DNA from: Allomuricauda sp.
Lineage (GTDB): Bacteria; Bacteroidota; Bacteroidia; Flavobacteriales; Flavobacteriaceae
Assembly (NCBI RefSeq): GCF_013911645.1
Contig: NZ_JACESV010000003.1
Span: 372,001-436,000, forward strand
DNA length: 64,000 bases
Direction of reading: 5' to 3'
Positions 26,382-33,376 of the stretch are shown here, piece after piece. Made by a program: the position numbers and the translations under genes. Each line of letters starts with the position of its first letter. Position 1 is the stretch's first letter. The notes beneath the pieces are model-generated. The model saw only the letters and a program-made list of their open reading frames with translations, did no database searches and was not told the origin of the DNA.

Positions 26382-26455
26382 GCGAGCCTCTTGGCTCGTG
26401 CCGAGTACAGTAGTCAAAATGTTAAGTGGGTGGAACGAGCGTGACGCTCGTTCCA
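26382..26455. repeat. Compound palindromic repeat, box A plus box B
   Basis: Box A (GCGAGCCTCTTGGCTCGT, 26382-26399) is followed after about 30 bp by box B (26431-26455), a perfect 12-bp stem TGGAACGAGCGT/ACGCTCGTTCCA around a single G. The 431-bp spacer 26225-26655 contains no gene I can support. Confidence 0.75.
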
Positions 26456-26491
26456 ACAACAGGCTCCTTCCTCCACATAAAAACATTTATG

Positions 26492-26570
26492 CGTCATGCT
26501 GAACTGGTTTCAGCATACCATCAATCATGAAAAAAAGCATATGAGACCCTGAAACAAGTTCAGGGTGACG
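26492..26570. repeat. Two-hairpin flavobacterial repeat
   Basis: ATGCTGAA/TTTCAGCAT and CCCTGAA/TTCAGGG stem-loops lie between inverted outer ends (CGTCATGCTG at 26491 and GGGTGACG ending at 26570). Confidence 0.7.
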
Positions 26571-26655
26571 GTAAAATAGTTGATATACAAGCAGAAACAA
26601 TTCTAATCAGTAAAATTGTACATTTGATTCAAATCAGTATAAACAAATAATTCAC

Positions 26656-27084
26656 ATGAAAACCACCGCTATCACCCTATTTGCCGCATTGTTATTTGCC
26701 AGTTGCGGCGAGCAACCCAAAAAAGAAACCACCGAAAAACAGGAAGAAGAAACTGTGAAAGAAACCGAAAAATCGGCAGCACCGCAATTACGCCACGTAG
26801 TATTGTTCAAATTTAAGGAGACATCCGCCGCTGAAGATATAAAACAAGTGGAAGAGGCATTCAATGCCCTACCTTCAAAAATTTCGGAAATAAAAGGATA
26901 CGAATGGGGCACCAACAACAGCCCGGAGAATTTAAACAAAGGACTTACGCATTGCTATTTCTTGACCTTTGCCAGCGAAGAAGACCGAGACATCTATCTT
27001 ACCCACCCCGACCATGTAGCGTTTGGCGACATTGCAGGCCCACATATTGCGGATGTAACCGTTGTGGATTATTGGGCGAAGTAA
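26656..27084 (+). CDS. Dabb (stress-responsive A/B barrel) lipoprotein
   Basis: 142 residues. The lipobox is AALLFASCG (Cys about 17), then a charged Lys/Glu linker (20-43) and a Dabb domain (RHVVLFKFKE, EAFNALPSKISEIKGYEWGT, HCYFLTFASEEDRDIYLTHP, DHVAFGDI). Dabb domains form dimeric ferredoxin-like barrels; some are cyclases or stress proteins. Membrane anchoring makes a periplasmic binding or stress role more likely than catalysis; that is inference. Confidence 0.87.
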   Translation: MKTTAITLFAALLFASCGEQPKKETTEKQEEETVKETEKSAAPQLRHVVLFKFKETSAAEDIKQVEEAFNALPSKISEIKGYEWGTNNSPENLNKGLTHCYFLTFASEEDRDIYLTHPDHVAFGDIAGPHIADVTVVDYWAK

Positions 27085-27156
27085 TTTAAAAGATACATAA
27101 TTTTAGTCAGCACAACCATTACGATGACATTTCGTCCTTTAATTGATGCAGCAACA

Positions 27157-27990
27157 ATGAAATATTTCTTCGCCTACCTTTTTTGTGTTCTTCTCGGTCC
27201 AACCCAACTCTTATTTAGTCAAGACGGAAACACTATTGAACTTGGCAACACTTTATCGATACACTCGCAGATCCTCAATGAGGATCGCAAACTCTTAGTA
27301 AGCTTGCCCGATTCTTATCAAGACCGATCCAAAGCCAATTCAACTTATCCGATAATTATTTTATTGGATGGATTTGTCCACTTTAAAACCACTTCCGCCA
27401 TTGTAGATTTTATGGGTTCACGTACCAATCGAAACTATTTGATGCCAGAAACTATTGTGGTTGCTATAGAAAATGTAGACCGCGAAAGGGATTTTACAGT
27501 TACCAAACTAAAGACCAAACGGCCAAACACGATGGGCGGAGGCAAAAATTTCCTCAATTTTATTGAAAAAGAATTGATTCCGTTCTTGGATGACAAATAC
27601 CGAACAACTTCACACCGAACCTTAATCGGCCATTCCCTTGGAGGTTTGTTGACCATTAACGCCTATTTGGACGAAACCACGCTGTTTGACACCTATTTAG
27701 CCATAGACCCCAGCATTTGGTGGGACGAAACTGTTATGCTTGAAAAAGTAAGGACAACAACACAGAATTCTATCGGCAAAAAATTGTATTTAGCGACCGC
27801 TAACCAAGGAAAAGCCAATTATGAGCGAAACAAAAAGCGACATGATAGCTTTATAGCGTTTTTGCAGGAGCGTTGGGGTGAAAAACTAAAGATAAAGCAG
27901 GACTATTTTGAAAAAGAGGACCATCGTTCTGTTCCACTTCCAGCAATTTACGAAGGGTTAAAATATTTAAACAAGACAGTTGAGCAATAA
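27157..27990 (+). CDS. Secreted esterase, enterochelin-esterase-like alpha/beta hydrolase
   Basis: 277 residues from MKYFFAYLFCVLLGPTQLLF (signal peptide). The esterase D/Fes fold shows YPIIILLDGFVHF, the nucleophile Ser in LIGHSLGGLLTINAY, the acid near DPSIWWDE and a His in EKEDHRSVPLPAIYEGL. Relatives hydrolyse siderophore, acyl or feruloyl esters; no siderophore genes are nearby, so the substrate is open. The upstream in-frame ATG at 27124 would put 11 residues before the signal peptide. Confidence 0.87.
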   Translation: MKYFFAYLFCVLLGPTQLLFSQDGNTIELGNTLSIHSQILNEDRKLLVSLPDSYQDRSKANSTYPIIILLDGFVHFKTTSAIVDFMGSRTNRNYLMPETIVVAIENVDRERDFTVTKLKTKRPNTMGGGKNFLNFIEKELIPFLDDKYRTTSHRTLIGHSLGGLLTINAYLDETTLFDTYLAIDPSIWWDETVMLEKVRTTTQNSIGKKLYLATANQGKANYERNKKRHDSFIAFLQERWGEKLKIKQDYFEKEDHRSVPLPAIYEGLKYLNKTVEQ

Positions 27991-28060
27991 GAGAAGTCCA
28001 ATGCATGTAATTATAAGCAACCCACGTACCACATGACAATCTTATAAAAACTGTTATGCT

Positions 28061-28432
28061 ATGAAAAAACTATTTTCCTTATTGTCCGTGCTGGTTATTG
28101 GATGTTCTTCAGACAATAGTGATGCCGAGGTATACATTCGACTATCCAATGTTAGCACCTACGATTATCAAAATATAACCGTGAACACTTCGACTGGGCC
28201 TTTGGACTATGACAACCTAGATTCTGGAGAAATTTCGGAATACCAAGTGGTTGCAAAAGCATATAGTTATGCCTTTGTTGAACTGGAAATAGCTGAAGAA
28301 ACATACACGATTCAACCTATAGACTATGTTGGCGAATCAACCTTAAGCAGCGGTTATTATACCTATCAAACCGATGCCAATGATACTACGGAACAATATG
28401 GCCGACTCAGTATTTCTCTGGTAAAGGATTGA
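28061..28432 (+). CDS. Hypothetical lipoprotein
   Basis: 123 residues with a short lipoprotein signal (FSLLSVLVIGCSS, Cys about 15). A beta-rich, acidic domain follows (VYIRLSNVSTYDYQNITVNT; LDSGEISEYQVVAKAYSYAF). The pattern resembles small Bacteroidota lipoproteins with a single beta-sandwich. No function can be assigned. Convergent with the CBM48 gene. Confidence 0.7.
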   Translation: MKKLFSLLSVLVIGCSSDNSDAEVYIRLSNVSTYDYQNITVNTSTGPLDYDNLDSGEISEYQVVAKAYSYAFVELEIAEETYTIQPIDYVGESTLSSGYYTYQTDANDTTEQYGRLSISLVKD

Positions 28433-28520
28433 TTACGGAGTAAAATCGAATTCCAAAAACGGCTAAGTTGAGAGAAAATCACCATCAGTTTTGGGGCCAA
28501 CTGATGGCGTATCCAATGTT

Positions 28521-28817
28521 TTAAACCTCCAAAACGGCATTTTCGGTTCCAGCGTAGTCGTTCCACTGAAAACGATCGGCCTCGGAGTCGTTGACGTAAT
28601 TGCCATCGATCAAATATCTGAATTCGTAGCTGTTTTCCACAGGTAGCTCAAACGTACCTTTAAAGGTTCCGTTCTTCAATTTCTTTAAGCTGCTTTTTTT
28701 GGGGTTCCACTTGTTGAAATCCCCAACTACCGCAACTGTTTTTGCCTCTTCCGCAGGAACTGAAAAAGTTACCTTGCAAACAGGCTTGCTCTTTAGGTAT
28801 TGTTTCTTGATCGCCAT
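28521..28817 (-). CDS. Stand-alone CBM48 / isoamylase early-set domain protein
   Basis: 98 residues. VCKVTFSVPAEEAKTVAVVG, then DFNKWNPKKSSLKKLKNGTF and the ENSYEFRYLIDGNYVNDSEA strands define a glycogen-binding-type CBM48 domain as in AMPK-beta and branching enzymes. No catalytic domain is attached and no glycogen genes are nearby. It may bind alpha-glucan or act as an adaptor. Independent transcription unit. Confidence 0.88.
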   Translation of the reverse strand: MAIKKQYLKSKPVCKVTFSVPAEEAKTVAVVGDFNKWNPKKSSLKKLKNGTFKGTFELPVENSYEFRYLIDGNYVNDSEADRFQWNDYAGTENAVLEV

Positions 28818-28973
28818 GGTATCAATAGTTTAAATTAAGGACAAAACAACAGATAAAACCTCTTATTTACAATAAGTTACGCTCGATTTATCAAATTGAT
28901 AAAATGCCCCTAACAATAGGGTTACTTTTACAAAAATAAGCACTGATATTTCCTGAAAAATGATTCAGATCAT

Positions 28974-30053
28974 TCAGGGCCGTAATATTTTTGCAATGGC
29001 CTCGATTTCTTCTTCAGTATTGTAAAAATGAAAGCTTAAACGGATGCCTCCTCCCCTAGCGGATGCCACTACATTTTCTTCTGATAATTTATTGAAAAGT
29101 TTTTCATTGCCCTTAATATTGAAAATGGTACTGTGCTGCTTTCTTTTGGTGATGGCCGGTTCCAAAAGATCAAGATCGGAAAAGACGGACATGGCCTTTT
29201 TGGACAGTTTTTGCAATTGTACCTGCACATCTTCCTGACCAATTTCGTCCAAAAATTTAACGGCGAATTCCAAACTTCCGAAATTGAGTGAATCCAAATG
29301 GCCTGGCTCCAAAAATTTACAGAAGGTTATGCTGTTGCGTTTGGATGCATCGTTATCCACGGAACCGTTTCCTATTCCACGAAGCTCAAACTGATCCATC
29401 ACTTCGTCTTTCACTAGGAAAAAGCCATTGCCATAACCGGCCAACATCCATTTATAGGCACTGGTTCCCAAGATATCGATTCCGGAATCTTTAAAATCAA
29501 AAGGTTCTGTGCCACAAAATTGGGTACCGTCGGCCAAAATAATCAGGTTGGGAAACTCTTTTTTCAGATCTTTCAAAAAATCAAAATCAATACGAACGCC
29601 ATCCACCCATTGCACCAAACTGAGTGCCAGCACGTCCACATCGCCCTTTTTGACCTTGGCATATATGTTTTCCTCCATGTGCTCGTCCGCATCCACATAA
29701 TCCCGCTTAAAATTTCGGGTCTCGAAGGGCCAATTTACGCTCGGGTAATCTTTATTTACGAGCAACACTTTTTTATCCTTGGGCAACCCTTCCAATAGCA
29801 GATTGAACCCCAAACTAAAATTTGGGACCAAGGCTACATTTTCCGGTTTACAATTGAAAAATTTCCCAACGGTTTTCTTGATTTCGGGCATGTGGGCAAA
29901 ACCCTTCATTTTCATTTCGCTGCCACCGATCAGGTAATCGAGGTCGTGCCCTTGGCGCCATTCCATCAAATCTTCGCTCAACAGGCCTGCGGAGGCGGTA
30001 TTGGCATAAACACATTGGTTAAGAACAGGGAATTTTTTTCTTAAGTTTTGCAT
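28974..30053 (-). CDS. Class V-fold PLP-dependent aminotransferase / cysteine desulfurase-like
   Basis: 359 residues. VYANTASAGLLSEDLMEWR opens the protein as in the SufS/Csd-like class. The Asp binding PLP nitrogen is in LIILADGTQFCGTEPFDFKD and the Schiff-base Lys in ILGTSAYKWMLAGYGNGFFL. The C-terminal domain ends GGGIRLSFHFYNTEEEIEAI. The desulfurase Cys loop is not obvious, so transaminase, kynureninase-like or epimerase activity are all possible. Divergent from the 2TM-folA pair. Confidence 0.85.
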   Translation of the reverse strand: MQNLRKKFPVLNQCVYANTASAGLLSEDLMEWRQGHDLDYLIGGSEMKMKGFAHMPEIKKTVGKFFNCKPENVALVPNFSLGFNLLLEGLPKDKKVLLVNKDYPSVNWPFETRNFKRDYVDADEHMEENIYAKVKKGDVDVLALSLVQWVDGVRIDFDFLKDLKKEFPNLIILADGTQFCGTEPFDFKDSGIDILGTSAYKWMLAGYGNGFFLVKDEVMDQFELRGIGNGSVDNDASKRNSITFCKFLEPGHLDSLNFGSLEFAVKFLDEIGQEDVQVQLQKLSKKAMSVFSDLDLLEPAITKRKQHSTIFNIKGNEKLFNKLSEENVVASARGGGIRLSFHFYNTEEEIEAIAKILRP

Positions 30054-30079
30054 GTCGGGATTTTTGGATACAATTCAGT

Positions 30080-30087
30080 TATCTTTG
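30080..30087 (+). promoter_or_regulatory. -7 promoter box (TATCTTTG) for the 2TM-folA unit
   Basis: TATCTTTG fits TAnnTTTG and lies 21 bp before the ATG at 30108. Confidence 0.45.
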
Positions 30088-30107
30088 TTGATAAAGATAG
30101 CCATTCC

Positions 30108-30500
30108 ATGTTGTCATTTGGTAAAAAGAAGAAGCCGGAAATAGATTTGGAGCAGCACGAACTTTTGGAAAATGCACAAAAACGCATCAAACAAAAGAAG
30201 AGACTGTTTTCCCACTTTGTGATTTTTTTGATCGGAAGTATTTTTTTGATTCTGGCCAATAAGGTGCTCAAATACGGTGAGCCTTACGATTGGTCCATTT
30301 GGATTGTTTGCGCATGGTCTTTTCTACTCACCTTGCACACCTTCAATGTTTTTGTAACCAACAAGTTTATGGGCCAAAATTGGGAACGCCAACAACGGGA
30401 ACGATTGGTTAATCTTCAAAAAAAGCGCATTGGCGAAATCCAGAAAGAAATAGAAACGGACTTTCCGCTTTCCAAAATCAATAAAAAAAAAGATCAATGA
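30108..30500 (+). CDS. 2TM domain-containing membrane protein
   Basis: 131 residues starting MLSFGKKKKPEIDLEQHELL. A basic N-terminal helix precedes two membrane segments (FSHFVIFLIGSIFLILANKV and IWIVCAWSFLLTLHTFNVFV). A charged C-terminal coiled-coil helix (WERQQRERLVNLQKKRIGEI) follows. This is the Bacteroidota 2TM domain family, sometimes fused to histidine kinases; here it is alone. It overlaps the folA start by 4 bp (ATGA), so the two are translationally coupled. Function unknown. Confidence 0.82.
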   Translation: MLSFGKKKKPEIDLEQHELLENAQKRIKQKKRLFSHFVIFLIGSIFLILANKVLKYGEPYDWSIWIVCAWSFLLTLHTFNVFVTNKFMGQNWERQQRERLVNLQKKRIGEIQKEIETDFPLSKINKKKDQ

Positions 30501-30988
30501 AGCGATTGATCATTATTGCGGCGGCGGCCGAAAACAATGCCCTGGGCAAGGACAACGACTTGGTTTGGCACTTACCGGACGATTTTAAGCGTTTTAAAAG
30601 TTTGACCTCGGGGCACAAAATAATCATGGGCAGAAAAACCTTGGAGAGCTTTCCCAAACCTTTGCCGAACCGAACGCACATTGCCATTACCCGAGATGAA
30701 GATTATACGCCCAAGTTCCCATGTACCATTGTGCATTCCATTAGTGAAGCCATTGGTTTGGTAGAGGACAATGAAACGGCTTTTATTATTGGTGGCGGCA
30801 AAATTTACAAACAATCCATGGCCATTGCCACGGACATAGAGCTCACACGGGTGCACGGCACTTTTGAGGCCGATGCTTTTTTTCCTGAAATTGATGGGGA
30901 CCAATGGGAATTGGTAAACGAGGAACATCATCCAAAGGATGATAGGCACAAATATGCATTTACGTATTTAACCTACCGAAGAAAGTAA
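30497..30988 (+). CDS. folA: Dihydrofolate reductase
   Basis: 163 residues. It starts IIIAAAAENNALGKDNDLVW, then HLPDDFKRFKSLTSGHKIIM, GRKTLESFPKPLPNRTHIAI and the NADPH loop IIGGGKIYKQSM. The acid residue in PDDF matches the catalytic Asp. It reduces dihydrofolate produced by ThyA back to tetrahydrofolate. Second gene of the pair with the 2TM protein. Confidence 0.96.
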   Translation: MKRLIIIAAAAENNALGKDNDLVWHLPDDFKRFKSLTSGHKIIMGRKTLESFPKPLPNRTHIAITRDEDYTPKFPCTIVHSISEAIGLVEDNETAFIIGGGKIYKQSMAIATDIELTRVHGTFEADAFFPEIDGDQWELVNEEHHPKDDRHKYAFTYLTYRRK

Positions 30989-31032
30989 GCTTGTTTGGAT
31001 TCCCGTTTCACGGGAAAGACAGTTTCATTCTA

Positions 31033-31812
31033 TTAGAAATCCAGGTAGGCAACTTGAGCAGTCGGTCGGTCAACCAAATCTTTTAGAACTTCAACATCGG
31101 CATTGGTGTAAAAGATATGCTCTGGGTCACCATCAAAATCTGAAAGTAGTTGGTGTTGCTCCAAAACGGCCTTGGTTTGACGTGCTACGGCTTCGCCTGA
31201 ATCTATGATGTTGATATGCTCTGGCAATATATCCTTAAGTACGGGCATCAAGTACGGGTAATGGGTGCAACCAAGCACCAAACAATCTATATTTTGATCG
31301 AGCATGGGCTGCAAAAAGCCCTGCAGGAGCGTTTTTATCCCTTCGGATTGAATTTTACCGGCTTCAATGAGTTCCACCAGTCCTTTACCCTCTTGCTCCA
31401 ACACAGTAATTCCTTCGGCGAAGAGTTTGGAAGTATTGTGAAACAAACTGCTGGAGAGCGTTCCTTTAGTGGCCAAAACCCCAACTTTATTGGTTTTGGT
31501 ATGAAGGGCCGCAGGTTTGATCGCCGGCTCTATTCCAATAAAAGGAACATTGTAATGGGAACGGAGGTAATCTATGGCGTTTGTTGTGGCGGTATTACAG
31601 GCCACCAGAACAATTTTACAGCCTTGACCCAGTAAATACTCCGTGTTCTTGATGCTGAGCCTTAGAATCTCTTCTTTTGACTTTTCGCCATAAGGAGCAT
31701 TGGCGCTATCGGCCAAGTAAATGGTTTTTTCCTTGGGAAGCATCTTTGCTACCTCTTTCCAAATGGATGTACCTCCTACTCCTGAGTCAAAAATTCCTAT
31801 CGGTTTTGGCAT
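31033..31812 (-). CDS. murI: Glutamate racemase
   Basis: 259 residues. It opens IGIFDSGVGGTSIWKEVAKM; the two catalytic cysteines lie in VACNTATTNAI (about residue 71) and in LGCTHYPYL (about residue 182). It supplies D-glutamate for peptidoglycan. Last gene of the envelope operon on the minus strand, after ompH and a terminator-like hairpin. Confidence 0.96.
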   Translation of the reverse strand: MPKPIGIFDSGVGGTSIWKEVAKMLPKEKTIYLADSANAPYGEKSKEEILRLSIKNTEYLLGQGCKIVLVACNTATTNAIDYLRSHYNVPFIGIEPAIKPAALHTKTNKVGVLATKGTLSSSLFHNTSKLFAEGITVLEQEGKGLVELIEAGKIQSEGIKTLLQGFLQPMLDQNIDCLVLGCTHYPYLMPVLKDILPEHINIIDSGEAVARQTKAVLEQHQLLSDFDGDPEHIFYTNADVEVLKDLVDRPTAQVAYLDF

Positions 31813-31844
31813 ACCTAAAAATAGTCCCTAAAATTATTATCGCA

Positions 31845-31877
31845 TAAAAAAACCGCTTTTAATAAAAGCGGTTTTTT
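31845..31877. terminator. Intrinsic terminator between ompH and murI
   Basis: An AAAAAACCGCTTTT/AAAAGCGGTTTTTT stem with an AATA loop. It could terminate the ompH transcript or attenuate read-through into murI. Confidence 0.75.
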
Positions 31878-31897
31878 AAATATTGTAAAATCACGGT

Positions 31898-32407
31898 TTA
31901 GAAACCCAATTCTTGTTTTACTTCTTGCAAAAGGTCTGGACCTTTGGCTACAATCAAGCTCAAACCTGGGCTGGCATCGATTACGTAATCATACCCTTTG
32001 GCCGCTGCTACTTTTTCGATAGCTGCTTTTGCTTTATCAGAAATTGGTGCAAACAGCTCTTGTTGCTTTTTCTGCATTTCTTGCATGGCCGCTTGCTCAG
32101 CCTCTTGAATGTTTTTTTCAAACCCTTGAAGCTCTACCGCTCTTTGCTCGTTTTCTTCCCTTGTTTTGGAAGTGGCTTCGTTCTGGTACTGGGTATACTT
32201 GTTTTGAAGCTCTGTCATGGAGCTTTGAATGTCTGCTCTGTAGGTTTCTTGTAATTTCTTCAATTCAGCTTGTGCAGCCTTCATCTCCGGCATTTCAGAC
32301 AATAGTTGCTGTACATTAATGTGTGCAACCTTGCTCTGTGCATTTACAAAACCTGTAGCCGCAACAAACAATACTAGGGCTACAGCAATCCTTTTTACAT
32401 TTCTCAT
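31898..32407 (-). CDS. OmpH/Skp-family periplasmic chaperone
   Basis: 169 residues from MRNVKRIAVALVLFVAATGF, with a signal peptide ending near VNAQ. The Skp-type coiled-coil helical tentacles follow (LKKLQETYRADIQSSMTELQ; EQRAVELQGFEKNIQEAEQA) and the closing YDYVIDASPGLSLIVAKG strand. Skp trimers hold unfolded outer-membrane proteins, which fits its place after bamA. An in-frame ATG three codons upstream is possible. Confidence 0.92.
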   Translation of the reverse strand: MRNVKRIAVALVLFVAATGFVNAQSKVAHINVQQLLSEMPEMKAAQAELKKLQETYRADIQSSMTELQNKYTQYQNEATSKTREENEQRAVELQGFEKNIQEAEQAAMQEMQKKQQELFAPISDKAKAAIEKVAAAKGYDYVIDASPGLSLIVAKGPDLLQEVKQELGF

Positions 32408-32456
32408 GATTCTCAACGTTACTTTTTTGACTTTAAATTTAGTGTTTCAATATAAA

Positions 32457-33278
32457 TTATCCTATTGAATCCTTTTGTTGTTCTTGCGCTTTTTTTCGTT
32501 CTTCCAATTTGGCTTTCCGCTGGGCTTCACGCTCTTCCAATAATTTTTTTCTTCGTGCTTCGTATGCTTTCTTTCGCTCTTCGCGTTCCTTCAATTTTTC
32601 GGCCCTTCTTTCCTCTGCTGCCTTCTCTCTTTCGTTTTGGGCCTCGGCGGCTTGCTCCTGTCTTTCCTTTAGGGCATCACTGATCTGATCTTCCTCTTCT
32701 TGGAACTGCTCCAAACGGCTTTCCTGCTCTTGTTTTTTGTTGGATGCACTGATTTTTCTAGTGCGTCCTATCTCCCTTAAAACCAAGTCACTGATATCGT
32801 GTCTTTTTTCGGAGTACAACATTACAACATCTGCGGATTTATCAAAAATAAAATCGTATCTTTTATTGGCACCGATTTTTTGAACTTCGTTGAAAACTTG
32901 ATCCTGTATCGGCTGTATTAAAAGTTGTTTTTGCAATACCAAATCCCCTTGCGGTCCAAAACGATCTTGTTGGTAGTCCAACATTTCCTTTTCCAGAATT
33001 TGGATTTCCTCTTCCCGCTCTAGAATGAGTTCATCGGTCAAAAGCACTTTTTCCGCCATCAAATCTTTTTTCATTTGATCAATAACGCTTTGCTTCAGCT
33101 CAATTTCTTGTTTCCATTTTTGAGCTTTGGCGTTTAATTGTTCGGTAGCATCCCTATACTCTTCCACATTTTCGAGGATATATTCCATATCCACGTACCC
33201 TATTCGCACTCCCCTTTGGGAGAACCCATAAAGGGACGACATCAAAACAACTAATGACAAAAGAACTTTGGTATTCAT
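32457..33278 (-). CDS. OmpH/Skp-family periplasmic chaperone with long charged C-terminus
   Basis: 273 residues with a signal peptide (LLSLVVLMSSLYGFSQ). An OmpH domain (RIGYVDMEYILENVEEYRDA; YDFIFDKSADVVMLYSEKRH) is followed by about 100 residues of low-complexity Glu/Lys/Arg/Gln helix, e.g. REERKKAYEARRKKLLEERE. The highly charged coiled-coil tail is longer than in E. coli Skp. Tandem with another ompH, directly after bamA. Confidence 0.9.
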   Translation of the reverse strand: MNTKVLLSLVVLMSSLYGFSQRGVRIGYVDMEYILENVEEYRDATEQLNAKAQKWKQEIELKQSVIDQMKKDLMAEKVLLTDELILEREEEIQILEKEMLDYQQDRFGPQGDLVLQKQLLIQPIQDQVFNEVQKIGANKRYDFIFDKSADVVMLYSEKRHDISDLVLREIGRTRKISASNKKQEQESRLEQFQEEEDQISDALKERQEQAAEAQNEREKAAEERRAEKLKEREERKKAYEARRKKLLEEREAQRKAKLEERKKAQEQQKDSIG

Positions 33279-33376
33279 CTTTGATTCCGCATTTTACATA
33301 GAAAATATCGTGCCAAAATTACTAATTAATTTATAATGAATCATTTACAAATTAGCAATACACGATTTTCCATTGA

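Noticed and set aside
26298..26486. 62-codon minus-strand ORF
   Set aside because: It covers box A and box B repeats and has no independent support.
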